DNA from: Stutzerimonas decontaminans
GTDB taxonomy: Bacteria > Pseudomonadota > Gammaproteobacteria > Pseudomonadales > Pseudomonadaceae
Assembly (NCBI RefSeq): GCF_000661915.1
Contig: NZ_CP007509.1
Coordinates: forward strand, 1,178,001-1,242,000
Direction of reading: 5' to 3'
DNA length: 64,000 bases
Position 1 is the first letter of the stretch. Every line of letters begins with the position of its first letter. Below the pieces are notes generated by a model, which had not been told where the DNA came from, did not search any database, and saw only the letters and a list, made by a program, of their open reading frames with translations. The translations under genes were made by a program, and so were the position numbers. Below are positions 9,048 through 17,825 of the stretch, in pieces.

Positions 9048-9839
9048 GTGGATAGTCTGAAAATCGCTACCTACAACATCAATGGCATCCGTGCACGTCG
9101 GGCCAATCTGCTCGAATGGCTGACGCGCGAGCAGCCTGACGTGGTCTGCCTGCAGGAACTCAAGGCGCAGGATGCCGACTTTCCCATCGATGACATCCGC
9201 GCGGCCGGCTACGGCGCGATCTGGCAGGGGCAGAAATCCTGGAACGGGGTGGCGATTCTGGCCCGCGATTGCGAGCCGCTGGAGATCCGCCGCGGTCTGC
9301 CGGGCGATCCGGATGACAGCCACAGTCGCTACCTGGAAGCGGCTGTGCAGGGCGTGATCGTCGCCTGTCTCTACCTTCCCAACGGCAATCCGCAGCCGGG
9401 GCCGAAATTCGATTACAAGCTGGCCTGGTTCGAGCGCTTCATCGAGCACGCGGCGGGCCTGCTGGCAAGTGGCCATCCGGCGGTGCTGGCCGGCGACTAC
9501 AACGTGGTGCCGACCGACGAGGACATCTACAACCCGCGCTCCTGGAAGAAGGACGCGCTGCTGCAGCCGGAAAGCCGCGAATGTTACGCGCGCCTGCTGG
9601 CACAGGGCTGGACCGACGCGTTGCGCGCCAGGTACCCGGACGAGCGCATCTACACCTTCTGGGACTACTTTCGACAGCACTGGCAGAAGAATTCCGGGCT
9701 GCGCATCGATCATCTTCTGCTCAGTCCGGACCTCGCGCCGCGCCTGCAGGATGCCGGTGTCGACCGCTGGGTACGCGGCCAGGAGCATGCCAGTGACCAT
9801 GCTCCGACCTGGGTCAGTCTGGCCATGGCGAAGGCGTAG
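9048..9839 (+). CDS. xthA: Exodeoxyribonuclease III (AP endonuclease)
   Basis: Removes nucleotides from 3' ends and cuts at abasic sites during base-excision repair. The 263-aa protein has the exonuclease-endonuclease-phosphatase fold: YNINGIRARR near the N-terminus, the catalytic Glu in CLQELKAQD, GDYNVVPTDEDIYNP, and the C-terminal SDHAPTW catalytic His. The GTG at 9048 is preferred because GAGAGA sits 8 bp upstream; an in-frame GTG at 9033 would add five residues. It lies 83 bp after the sensor kinase gene and could be read through from it, a possible link to oxidative stress. Confidence 0.93.
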   Translation: MDSLKIATYNINGIRARRANLLEWLTREQPDVVCLQELKAQDADFPIDDIRAAGYGAIWQGQKSWNGVAILARDCEPLEIRRGLPGDPDDSHSRYLEAAVQGVIVACLYLPNGNPQPGPKFDYKLAWFERFIEHAAGLLASGHPAVLAGDYNVVPTDEDIYNPRSWKKDALLQPESRECYARLLAQGWTDALRARYPDERIYTFWDYFRQHWQKNSGLRIDHLLLSPDLAPRLQDAGVDRWVRGQEHASDHAPTWVSLAMAKA

Positions 9840-10142
9840 CCGATCGGAGCGCTGCGGAGGCGGGTAGTGCGCTGACCATCCGCTTCGGCGACCACACGGG
9901 CTGCCGTTTCCTTCGCCGACAAATCGTCCGCAGGTGAATCAGGCGCCAGCCTATTTCCTTGGGGCAGCTGATGCGGCGGGTTTGGCCTTAGCCGAGGCGG
10001 TGCTCGGTTTTCCGGACAGCAGTACCAAAACGCCTGCCTTCCAGCGGTTTAGCTGAACCTTTGGCGCGCGTCGGCAGTCGACTTTATAACGCGGGCCGCA
10101 GCGATGCGGCCCTTCCCGAGTCGACTTGGCAGGAGGTATACG
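9840..10142. promoter_or_regulatory. Leader and promoter region of the PA2169-family gene
   Basis: No gene is visible. Close to the next gene there is a strong hairpin (arms 10093-10100 and 10105-10112, GGGCCGCA with TGCGGCCC) between two identical palindromes AGTCGACT at 10076-10083 and 10119-10126. GAACCT at 10055-10060 with TCGAC 17 bp downstream is a partial match to the AlgU/RpoE-type promoter pattern GAACTT-N16/17-TCTGA. AGGAGG at 10131-10136 is the ribosome binding site. Confidence 0.4.
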
Positions 10143-10595
10143 ATGGATACGAAAGAGACGATTTCAGTACTCAACGACCTGATAGAAACCAGCAAGGACG
10201 GCGAGAAGGGCTTCCTCGAATGCGCCGAAGACCTTCGCGATCCCCAGCTTAAAAGCACCATGAACCAGCGCTCACGCGATTGCGCCACCGCCGCTGCGGA
10301 GCTGCAGCAATTGGTCCGCTCAATGGGGGGTGACCCGGAAACCAGCACCAGCCTCTCCGCTGACATGCACCGTCGCTGGGTCGATCTCAAGGCGATGATC
10401 ACTGGCAAGGATGACGAGGCGATTCTCAACGAGTGCGAGCGTGGCGAGGACGTGGCAGTGAAGAGCTACCGCAAGGCGCTGGAAAAAGATCTGCCGGCAG
10501 AGGTGCGTATCGTGGTCGAACGCCAGTACCAGGGCGTACAGCGTAATCACGACCAAGTGAAGGCGCTTCGCGATGCTGCGCGCGCTCGGAGCTGA
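10143..10595 (+). CDS. PA2169-family four-helix-bundle protein (DUF2383)
   Basis: A 150-aa, charged, alpha-helical protein with no signal peptide. The repeated helical pattern (ISVLNDLIETSKDGEKGFLECAED at the N-terminus, then helices with ARDCAT-like and ERGEDVAVKSYRKAL segments) matches the PA2169/DUF2383 ferritin-like bundle proteins. Their function is not known; they are often stress-induced in pseudomonads. AGGAGG lies 7 bp before the ATG at 10143. It is monocistronic, followed by a strong terminator. Confidence 0.8.
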   Translation: MDTKETISVLNDLIETSKDGEKGFLECAEDLRDPQLKSTMNQRSRDCATAAAELQQLVRSMGGDPETSTSLSADMHRRWVDLKAMITGKDDEAILNECERGEDVAVKSYRKALEKDLPAEVRIVVERQYQGVQRNHDQVKALRDAARARS

Positions 10596-10620
10596 CGCTT
10601 CGCTAGTAAACCAGATTCGA

Positions 10621-10648
10621 AAAACGCCAGCGCATGCTGGCGTTTTTT
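10621..10648 (+). terminator. Intrinsic terminator after the PA2169-family gene
   Basis: Perfect 7-bp stem CGCCAGC / GCTGGCG (10625-10631 and 10636-10642) with a 4-nt loop followed by six T. A flanking A-run suggests it may also serve the convergent TetR gene. Confidence 0.9.
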
Positions 10649-10659
10649 GTTTCTGCCGG

Positions 10660-11280
10660 TCAGGCGGTCTGGGGCTCGGCGATCTCGCAACCTTTGAGGA
10701 CCAGGCGGATGATGGTGTCGGCGGCCGCATCGTAGTCGGCGTCGTCGAGGCGTGTCTTGCCGGTGACAGTGCTGATCTGCCAGTCGAAATCGGCATAGGT
10801 CTGGGTTGCCGCCCAGATGCTGAACAGCAGGTGATTGGCGTCGACATCTGCCATCAGGCCGTCATCGATCCAGCGCTGGATGCAGGCGATGTTGTGCGCC
10901 GCTTGTGCATTGAGCTGCGCAGTGCGTTCCGGGGATAGGTGCGGGGCGCCGTGCATGATCTCGTTGGCGAACACCTTGGAGGCGCAGGCGTGGTCGCGGG
11001 ATATCCTGATCTTGGTGCGGATGTAGGCACGCAGCACCTCGGCCGGATGCCCGGGCTGGTTGAACGGGGCTGAGGCGGCGAGCAACGGCTCGACAATGCT
11101 CTCCAGCACCTCGCGGTAGAGGTTTTCTTTGGACTTGAAGTAGTAGTAGACGTTGGGCTTCGGCAGCCCGGCGCGGGCGGCGATGTCGCTGGTTTTGCTC
11201 GCGGCGAAGCCTTTCTCGGCGAATTCCTCGCTGGCGGCTTTGAGAATCAGCTCTTTGTTGCGCTCACGGATACTGGACAT
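10660..11280 (-). CDS. TetR-family regulator, RutR-like
   Basis: A 206-aa regulator with an N-terminal TetR helix-turn-helix (about residues 8-55: TSDIAARAGLPKPNVYYYF) and a C-terminal ligand domain resembling E. coli RutR (segments SRDHACASKVFANEIMHGAPHL and LLFSIWAATQTYADF). RutR senses uracil/thymine and also controls purine genes. The start at 11280 was chosen over an upstream in-frame codon because it begins at the typical MSSIRERNKE helix. No pyrimidine genes lie nearby; the neighbours are purine uptake genes. RutR-like 16-bp palindromes occur at three purine promoters in the window, so this is the best candidate for their repressor. Confidence 0.85.
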   Translation of the reverse strand: MSSIRERNKELILKAASEEFAEKGFAASKTSDIAARAGLPKPNVYYYFKSKENLYREVLESIVEPLLAASAPFNQPGHPAEVLRAYIRTKIRISRDHACASKVFANEIMHGAPHLSPERTAQLNAQAAHNIACIQRWIDDGLMADVDANHLLFSIWAATQTYADFDWQISTVTGKTRLDDADYDAAADTIIRLVLKGCEIAEPQTA

Positions 11281-11404
11281 GGGGGCCTTTCGCTGGCTGC
11301 CGGCGATACGGACAAGCGCCCGCATGCTAGCACCCTGTTCGCGAGCCCCTCAACCGAACGCTGGCAGAGAAGCGAAGGGGCGCAATGCCCCTTCGCAGCA
11401 GCGC

Positions 11405-12217
11405 TTAGAAGTGCGCTTTGACGATGGCGCTGAAGGTGTTCTGGTCGGTTTTGCCAACGAAGTTCTGGCTGACGTAACCGCCATCCTCGATGCCGTACTT
11501 GTTGGTCCAGTAGTCGTACTCGATACCGACGTAGAGCTGCTTTTCGCCCCAGTTCAACGCCTTGCCCAGGTCGTACTTGATCTGCGGGTTGAAGTGGAAA
11601 TTGGCGTGATACTCCTCGCCACGTGAGTTGCGGTCATTGTCCACTACCCAGTCGATGAAGCCATCGAAGAGGATGTCGGAGTTGCCCACCGGCAGGGTGT
11701 AGCCCCACACCGGAGTGATTTGCCAGACACCGTCACCCGCGCGGTCACCGTCGGTGTTGCGATGGTAGAAGTTCACGGAGAAATAGTCGAAGCCGGGCAC
11801 GTTGAGGTCGAAACCCGGGCCGATCATGTAGGTTTCCACATCACCTTCGCCGAACTCGTAGGTCATGGCGACCAGCACGTCGGTGATCGGGCCGAAGCTC
11901 AGGTCACGCTGGAAGATCTTGCCGAACGACAGGCGCGGCGAGAATTCTCCGTAGAAGGTGCTGTCATCGCGGCCTTCGTCGTTGCCCTTGCCGTTGTAGT
12001 GGATCGAGTCGACGAAGAAGAAGGTGTCGCCGTACTTCCAGCCGTTGGCGTGCTCGAAGGTCACGGTCTGCTGGATCGGCGAATCGATCTTGTAGTCCTT
12101 GCCGTACAGGTACGTCAGGCTGTTGCTCTGCCAGTGCAGCAGACCTTCGGCCATTACCGGAGCGGTCAGCAGGCTGCCGGCAAGCGCGACGGCGAGTGGG
12201 GCGGTCTTGATGTGCAT
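11405..12217 (-). CDS. Outer membrane nucleoside-specific channel, Tsx/OmpK family
   Basis: A 270-aa outer membrane beta-barrel. The signal peptide is MHIKTAPLAVALAGSLLTAP with cleavage after VMA; the mature protein begins EGLLHWQSN, which is typical for Tsx/OmpK. Alternating aromatic strands follow and the chain ends in Phe (KAHF), the outer-membrane assembly signature. It presumably admits nucleosides or nucleobases. It lies about 100 bp downstream of the XanP-like permease on the same strand, forming an uptake pair, and 124 bp before the TetR gene. Confidence 0.85.
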   Translation of the reverse strand: MHIKTAPLAVALAGSLLTAPVMAEGLLHWQSNSLTYLYGKDYKIDSPIQQTVTFEHANGWKYGDTFFFVDSIHYNGKGNDEGRDDSTFYGEFSPRLSFGKIFQRDLSFGPITDVLVAMTYEFGEGDVETYMIGPGFDLNVPGFDYFSVNFYHRNTDGDRAGDGVWQITPVWGYTLPVGNSDILFDGFIDWVVDNDRNSRGEEYHANFHFNPQIKYDLGKALNWGEKQLYVGIEYDYWTNKYGIEDGGYVSQNFVGKTDQNTFSAIVKAHF

Positions 12218-12319
12218 ATGGTTTGTCCCTAGCGGTGCGTTTAGTTGATGGCTACTGGTTGATATTGTCGACGAACAGCAACGGCGCGAGAAGCGCGTCA
12301 AATCAAGGGATTGTCAGTT

Positions 12320-13846
12320 TCAGAGAGACCGATCGGGACATGGTGTCGCAGGCGTCGCATTTCTCGCCGAGTAGTCGGGGATGTTCACCGACAGCGTATT
12401 GGTGCCGACGGCATCCTCGATCAGCTCCTCGGGGTCGAATACATCGACTTCGCTCGGTTCGCGCGGCAGGAACAGGTTGAGCAGGATGGCGCTGAATGCA
12501 CCGATGGTTATCGGCGAGCCGAAGATGTTCTTCAATACCTCGGGCATTGCACTCAGCGCCTCTGGAACGCCCGCGACACCTAGTCCGAGGCCCAGGGAAA
12601 TCGACACGATCAGCATGTTGCGCCGATGCAGGCCGGCTTCGGCGAGAATCTTGATTCCGGCGATGGCCACGGTGCCGAACATGATCAGTGTGGCGCCGCC
12701 GAGCACCGGCTTGGGCATCAGCTGCAACACGCCGCCGACGAAGGGGAACAGGCCCAGCAGCACCAGGATGCCCGCGATGTAGTAGCCGACGTAGCGGCTA
12801 GCGACGCCAGTGAGCTGGATCACGCCGTTGTTCTGGCTGAAGGTGGTCATCGGCAGGCTGTTGAATACCGCGGCGACCGCTGAGCTGCAGCCATCGGCGA
12901 GAATCCCCGATTTGATCCGCCGCAGGTACACCGGCCCGCGCACCGGCTGGCGCGAGATCATCGAATTGGCGGTAAGGTCGCCGGCGGTCTCCAGCGGTGT
13001 GATCAGGAAGATCACCGCGATCGGGATAAAGGCCATCCAGTCGAATGCAAAGCCGAAGCGGAACGGTTGCGGCACGCTCACCAGCGGTAGCTCGCCCAGT
13101 TCGGCGAAATCGACCTTGCCCATGGACCAGGCGACCACGTAGCCCGCGGTAAGCGCGACGATGACCGCCGACAGTCGCAGGATTGGCCAGGGGAAACGGT
13201 TGAGGACGACGATGATGCCGATTACCAGGCCGGCCAGCGCCAGGTTGGGCAGGGCACCGAGGTCATCGGCGCCGTAGCCGCCGGCGATGTCGGTCATCGC
13301 CACCTTGATCAGCGACAGCCCCATCAGGCAGATGATGGTGCCGGTCACCACCGGCGTGATCACCCGACGCAGCTTGTTGATGCACTGGCTGAAGGCGATC
13401 TCGACGAAGGCGGCGCAGAAACTCACGCCAAACAGCGTGGCGAGAATCTCCTCAGGGCTGCCGCCGCGGCCCTTGACGATGAAGCCGGCGCTGAGGATGG
13501 CACTGAGAAAGCCGAAGCTGGTGCCCTGCAGGCACAACAGTCCGGAGCCGATAGGCCCGAAGCGTCTGGCCTGGACGAAGGTGCCGAGGCCGGAGACGAA
13601 CAGCGCCATGCTGACGAGGTAGGGAACGTATTGATCGAGGCCGAGCACGCTGCCGACGATCAGGGTTGGCGTGATGATGCCGACGAAGCTGGCCAGCACG
13701 TGCTGCAAGGCGGCGAAGGTCGCGGGTAGCGGGCCGGGGCGGTCATCAAGCTGATAGATGAGGTCCTGGTTCGCCTGCGGAGCGGTGCCGCTCCTGTTTT
13801 CGGTTGCGGTCATTGTTAAGCCTGCCATTTGTTGTTTTACGGTCAT
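12320..13846 (-). CDS. XanP-like xanthine:H+ symporter (NCS2 / NAT family)
   Basis: A cytoplasmic-membrane carrier of about 508 aa with 12-14 predicted membrane segments. It resembles E. coli XanP along its length: ELIYRLEDRP-like start (DLIYQLDDRP), QHVLASFVGIITPTLI, and the NAT signature QNNGVIQLTGVASRYVG. A substrate of xanthine (possibly urate) is inferred from this similarity and the neighbourhood. The start is uncertain: Met codons at 13846, 13828 and 13813 are possible, and a GTG at 13864 is less likely. Two GntR-type palindromes lie upstream, one within the promoter spacer. Confidence 0.87.
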   Translation of the reverse strand: MTVKQQMAGLTMTATENRSGTAPQANQDLIYQLDDRPGPLPATFAALQHVLASFVGIITPTLIVGSVLGLDQYVPYLVSMALFVSGLGTFVQARRFGPIGSGLLCLQGTSFGFLSAILSAGFIVKGRGGSPEEILATLFGVSFCAAFVEIAFSQCINKLRRVITPVVTGTIICLMGLSLIKVAMTDIAGGYGADDLGALPNLALAGLVIGIIVVLNRFPWPILRLSAVIVALTAGYVVAWSMGKVDFAELGELPLVSVPQPFRFGFAFDWMAFIPIAVIFLITPLETAGDLTANSMISRQPVRGPVYLRRIKSGILADGCSSAVAAVFNSLPMTTFSQNNGVIQLTGVASRYVGYYIAGILVLLGLFPFVGGVLQLMPKPVLGGATLIMFGTVAIAGIKILAEAGLHRRNMLIVSISLGLGLGVAGVPEALSAMPEVLKNIFGSPITIGAFSAILLNLFLPREPSEVDVFDPEELIEDAVGTNTLSVNIPDYSARNATPATPCPDRSL

Positions 13847-13916
13847 GGGCTTGCGAGGCTTCACGGCACCTCTATCGCTGTCCGTCGAAAGCTGTTCGAT
13901 CGGTCAGGACGCCTGG

Positions 13917-13971
13917 ACTATAGCAACCTGTAGACAGGCTGATAAACAATAAATCATAAAATTGTGCACAA
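13917..13971 (-). promoter_or_regulatory. xanP promoter with two TGTNNACA-type palindromes
   Basis: On the minus strand TTATCA (13940-13945) and TATAGT (13917-13922) are 17 bp apart and fit -35/-10 elements. The palindrome CTGTAGACAG (13928-13937) lies inside the spacer, and a second, TTGTGCACAA (13962-13971), lies upstream of -35. Both share the GT-N2-AC core of FadR-subfamily GntR operators seen at the puuE/uraH and permease/gntR promoters. Confidence 0.6.
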
Positions 13972-14022
13972 TTGGATCGGCGGCAGTTGGCCCAGACGGC
14001 GCGAACGGGTCTGGACCAGGCC

Positions 14023-15573
14023 TCAGCGCGGTGCCTGCAATTCCCGCGAGACATTCTCCGCAAGGCCCGCACCGGCCTCGCTCATGGTCAGATAGGTGCG
14101 GTCGGCGCCAGCTTCCTGGATGCGCTGGGCGATGTCTTCGTACATCGCGTGCGAGACGATCAGGCCGCCAAAGCCGCTTTCGCGCAGCTTGCGGGTGGAG
14201 ATGATCTTGGCCTCGGGATCGTTCATCGCCAGGATCACCGCTTCGACCTCGTTCATCTCCAGGCTCTGCCAGAACATCTGGTCCTCGGCGTCGGCGAACA
14301 GGACATTGCGGCCTTCCTTAGCACTTTTTTCCACCATCACCGGGTCGGAATCGAGGCTGATCAAGCGGAAACCTTTCTCCGCCAAGTAGTCATAGGCGGC
14401 GCGCCCGGTACGGCCCATGCCCATGATCAGGATTCGCGCATCGCCCAGCGATACCGGTTGTTCATCCGGGTGGCGAATGTTGCGCTCGCAGCGGATCAGG
14501 CGCGGCGCCAGACGTTCGTACAGCGGATGGGCGAAACGGTTGATCTGCGCCGACACGATGAATGAGAACGCCACGGTGATCGCCAGCGGCATTAGCCACT
14601 GCGGTAGGACCACGCTGGCGACGATCAGGCCGAATTCGCTGTAGTTGGTCAGACTGGCGGCACTCAGGAAGGCGCTGCGCGCGCGCAGGCGGAAGGCGAT
14701 AAACAGGCCGAAGAACAGCACGGCCTTCAGTGGCAGCAGCAGCGACATGGCGAAGGCGAACCACAGGGCGTCGGCGTCCGGCAGCCCACCGATGCCGATC
14801 TTCAGGAAGAAGCCCACCAGGAACACTTCCTTGATCGCCCATAACGAATTGGCGAGCTCGCTGGCGCGCTTGTGTTTGGCGAGCATGGCGCCGAAGGCTA
14901 GTGCCCCCAGTTCGGAGCTCAGGCCGACGTATTCGAAGCCGAGACCGCCGGCCACCAGTGCCAGCATCAAACCGAGCAGCACCATCAGCTCCTCGTGGCC
15001 GCTGTGATCGAGCAGGCGGAACAGCACGGGCCGCAGCAGCGGCAGCAGGAACACCAGCAATGCCCAGGCGGAAGGGGCCTTGCCGGCGGCGAGGCTCATG
15101 ACCACCAGAGCGATGAGGTCCTGGATGATCAGCACGCCGATGGCGACGCGCCCGTGGAAGGCGCGCAGCTCGCGCTTGCTCTCCAGCACCTTGGCCGCCA
15201 GCACCGTGCTGGAAAAGGACAGCGCTATCGCCAGCAGCATAGCCTCACGCCAGCTGTTATCGAGGATCAGCATGATCGCCGGCATCACCAGCACACTGGA
15301 GATGAAGAAGTGCAGCAGGCTGCCGCCAATGACTTCGCGGCGAACCAGATTGCCGAGCTTGAGCTTGAGACCGACGGTGAACAGCAGCAGGAGCACGCCC
15401 AGATGCGACAGGTGATCGAGAATGATGCTGTCATCCTGCCCGACGCCTACGTAATCGCCTGCGGCGGCCAGCGCGAAACCGGCAGCCAGATAGCCGATCA
15501 GCGGCGGCAGGCCGATGAAGCGGGCAAGCAGCCCGAGGGCGAAAGCGAAGGCAATCCAGCTGGCTTCAATCAC
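14023..15573 (-). CDS. CPA2 monovalent cation:proton antiporter with TrkA-N domain (KefB-like)
   Basis: A 516-aa inner membrane K+ (or Na+)/H+ antiporter. About 12 membrane segments fill residues 1-375 (start MIEASWIAFAFALGLLARF), followed by an RCK/TrkA-N NAD-binding domain beginning ARILIMGMGRTGRAAYDYL. It is shorter than E. coli KefB/KefC (about 600-620 aa) and ends shortly after the TrkA-N domain. It is on the same strand as the xanP-like gene but has no evident link to purine metabolism. Confidence 0.9.
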   Translation of the reverse strand: MIEASWIAFAFALGLLARFIGLPPLIGYLAAGFALAAAGDYVGVGQDDSIILDHLSHLGVLLLLFTVGLKLKLGNLVRREVIGGSLLHFFISSVLVMPAIMLILDNSWREAMLLAIALSFSSTVLAAKVLESKRELRAFHGRVAIGVLIIQDLIALVVMSLAAGKAPSAWALLVFLLPLLRPVLFRLLDHSGHEELMVLLGLMLALVAGGLGFEYVGLSSELGALAFGAMLAKHKRASELANSLWAIKEVFLVGFFLKIGIGGLPDADALWFAFAMSLLLPLKAVLFFGLFIAFRLRARSAFLSAASLTNYSEFGLIVASVVLPQWLMPLAITVAFSFIVSAQINRFAHPLYERLAPRLIRCERNIRHPDEQPVSLGDARILIMGMGRTGRAAYDYLAEKGFRLISLDSDPVMVEKSAKEGRNVLFADAEDQMFWQSLEMNEVEAVILAMNDPEAKIISTRKLRESGFGGLIVSHAMYEDIAQRIQEAGADRTYLTMSEAGAGLAENVSRELQAPR

Positions 15574-15790
15574 GGGGCGGCGTCCGGCGTCGAGGGAGGG
15601 CGCGGCATTTTAACGGGGCGTCGGCGAATGGGTAGCGTCGGCGACGATATTCCTTGCGGGAATCTGCTCGCCTGTCGCCGGCCTGGTGGCGGGTGTTGCG
15701 TGATGCAGCGCAGCGTTGCCAACCTTGCCTAGGAGCCGAGGAGGGATGTGATGCGGCCAGTGCTCCGACTGGAACTGTACATAGAGAGAA

Positions 15791-15815
15791 ACGCCGCGCG
15801 GGCTGCGCGCGGCGT
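15791..15815 (-). terminator. Intrinsic terminator downstream of puuD
   Basis: Perfect 10-bp GC-rich stem (15791-15800 with 15806-15815) around GGCTG. On the minus strand it is followed by TTTCTCTCT. It sits 7 bp beyond the puuD stop codon. Confidence 0.8.
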
Positions 15816-15821
15816 CTTTGC

Positions 15822-17054
15822 TCAGTTGATGGACGCGCCCTTGGCGATCCAGTCACCCAGCAGATCGCGCTCGTCCTGGGTCATCTGGGTGATGTTGCCC
15901 AGCGGCATGATCTGGCTGGCCACGGTTTGCGCATGGATCTTCGCCGCCTGCTCGCGTATCTGCTCCGCGGTATCGAACATCACTCCAGCCGGGGCTGCGC
16001 TGAACAGGGGGCTGCTGGGCTGCGCTGAATGGCAGACGGTGCAGCGCTCGTGAATCACCTCGCTGACCTGAGCGAACTGGCCGGTACTGGCGCCGCTCTG
16101 CTGTGCACTCATGCTGGCCTGCTCCGGCGAGGTCGCCGCCAGGTTAGGTGCTGTCGGCTGACGGTTCGGCGCGGTGACGTAGGCCAGGCAGATCATGCCC
16201 AGCGCTGCGGCCGGTAGTGCCCAGGCGAACCGGTTACCGTTGTGGCGGGTGTTGAAGTAGTGACGCGCCAGCACCGACAGCGCGCCGAGGGCAGCGAGGA
16301 TCAGCCAGTTGTACTGGCTGCCGTAGGTGCTCGGGAAGTGGTTGCTGATCATGATGAACAGCACCGGCAAGGTGAAATAGTTGTTGTGTCGCGAACGCAG
16401 CAGGCCCTTGGCGGGCAGCAGCGGGTCCGGCGTGCGGTTCTGCTCGATGGCGGCGACCAATGCGCGCTGCGCCGGCATGATGATGCGGAACACGTTGCCG
16501 ACCATGATGGTGCCGATCAGCGCGCCGGTATGGATATAGGCCGCACGACCGCTGAATACCTGCGAGTAGCCCCAGCAGGCGCCAATCACCAACACGAAAA
16601 GAATCAGGCCGAGCAGGGCCGGCGTCTTGCCCAGCGGCGAGTCGCAGAGCAGGTCATAGACGAACCAGCCGACGATCAGCGAGCCGAAGCCGAGGGCTAT
16701 GGCCGCCGCGGGAGTCAGCTCGCTACCCGGTGCGATCAGGTACAGGCTGGGGTTGAGGTAGTACACCACCATCAACAGCGCCACGCCGGATAGCCAGGTG
16801 GTGTAGGCCTCCCACTTGAACCAGTGCAGGTTTTCCGGCATCTGCGGCGGGGCGAGTTTGTATTTCTCCAAGTGGTAGATACCGCCACCGTGGATGGCCC
16901 AGAGATCGCCCGACAGACCCTCGCGCGGGTTGCTGCGGTTGAGGTTGTTCTCCAGCCATACGAAGTAGAACGAAGCACCGATCCAGGCGATGCCGACGAT
17001 CATGTGAATCCAGCGAATACTCAGGTTCAGCCATTCGGTCAGATGGGCGTCCAT
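15822..17054 (-). CDS. puuD: Membrane-bound urate hydroxylase/oxidase PuuD with C-terminal cytochrome c domain
   Basis: Oxidises urate to 5-hydroxyisourate and passes electrons to the respiratory chain through a fused c-type haem rather than to O2 as uricase does. The 410-aa protein has about eight membrane helices (residues 10-310) with conserved RWIHMIVGIAWIGASFYF and SRHNNYFTLPVLFIM. It ends in a cytochrome c domain with CTVCH at 338-342 and a likely axial Met383 in QIMPLGN. It is the last gene of the puuE-uraD-alc-allA-puuD run. No soluble uricase is seen in the window, so this is the urate oxidation step. Confidence 0.95.
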   Translation of the reverse strand: MDAHLTEWLNLSIRWIHMIVGIAWIGASFYFVWLENNLNRSNPREGLSGDLWAIHGGGIYHLEKYKLAPPQMPENLHWFKWEAYTTWLSGVALLMVVYYLNPSLYLIAPGSELTPAAAIALGFGSLIVGWFVYDLLCDSPLGKTPALLGLILFVLVIGACWGYSQVFSGRAAYIHTGALIGTIMVGNVFRIIMPAQRALVAAIEQNRTPDPLLPAKGLLRSRHNNYFTLPVLFIMISNHFPSTYGSQYNWLILAALGALSVLARHYFNTRHNGNRFAWALPAAALGMICLAYVTAPNRQPTAPNLAATSPEQASMSAQQSGASTGQFAQVSEVIHERCTVCHSAQPSSPLFSAAPAGVMFDTAEQIREQAAKIHAQTVASQIMPLGNITQMTQDERDLLGDWIAKGASIN

Positions 17055-17167
17055 TTTTCATGCACCTCTTGCGGCCTGCAGGCGGCCGTATTTCTTCTTG
17101 TTGGAATCGGCTTGAGCGCGTCGCGAGCGCAGGCAAGGCAACGCCGAATGGGCTGGCGCCGTAGCGG

Positions 17168-17680
17168 TCATGTCGATTCCCGTTGGGGGTCGAGGAGGAG
17201 TTGCTGATCCTCCGTGAAGAAGTACTCGTCGCAGTTGTTGCCAGAACCGCTGCGATCGACCACCAGGAATTCATCCCGCTTTTCGATCGTCAGCACCGGG
17301 TGGTGCCAGACGCCGCGGTGGTAATTGACGCCCTGCCTGCCATTGCTGATGAAGGCGCGGACGTGGCCCGGTACAGGTGCATCGCCAGGTGGCGCGACCA
17401 CGACCAGAAATGGGTTGCCGAGCAGCGGTATGAACGCTTGGCTGCCCTGCGGGTGTCTTTCGAGCATGCGTATGGCCAGCGGCATTTCCAGCGCCTCGGC
17501 GGCGAAGATGCTGATGATCGCCTGGTCCTCGGGCGCGGCGGTCTCGACCGTGGCCAGCTTGTGATAGCGGCGGGTCGAACCGTTGTTGATCATGAAGAAC
17601 TCGCTGCCTTCGGTCTCGATGACATCGCCGAAGGGGGCGAAGGCTTCCTTGGTCAGTGGCTCGATGGTCAGTGTGCGCAT
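17168..17680 (-). CDS. allA: Ureidoglycolate lyase
   Basis: Splits ureidoglycolate into glyoxylate and urea. The 170-aa cupin-like protein has the family start MRTLTIEPLTKEAFAPFGDVIE and the signature GRQGVNYHRGVWHHPVLTI, which carries the conserved histidines. It lies between allantoicase and puuD on the minus strand; its glyoxylate product feeds gcl at 2.9-4.7 kb. No urease genes are seen for the urea. Confidence 0.96.
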   Translation of the reverse strand: MRTLTIEPLTKEAFAPFGDVIETEGSEFFMINNGSTRRYHKLATVETAAPEDQAIISIFAAEALEMPLAIRMLERHPQGSQAFIPLLGNPFLVVVAPPGDAPVPGHVRAFISNGRQGVNYHRGVWHHPVLTIEKRDEFLVVDRSGSGNNCDEYFFTEDQQLLLDPQREST

Positions 17681-17740
17681 GGCGTGCTCTGTTCTGTTCT
17701 AGCGATGCCCCTTCCTTGCGGTAGGGGCTTTCCTTGCAGG

Positions 17741-17788
17741 GCAGTCTTGACTGCGATGGCGCTCGAGCGCATTCGCGGTCAAGACTGC
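17741..17788. repeat. Palindromic REP-like element in the alc-allA gap
   Basis: Perfect 11-bp arms GCAGTCTTGAC / GTCAAGACTGC (17741-17751 and 17778-17788) with further near-symmetry inside, centred on GCGCTCGAGCGC. The core GTCTTGACYGCGAATG reappears near 35050, so it is a dispersed element; it may stabilise or divide the operon transcript. Confidence 0.6.
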
Positions 17789-17825
17789 ACCCACGGTGCG
17801 TGCTTGATCGACTCCGACGGCGGAC

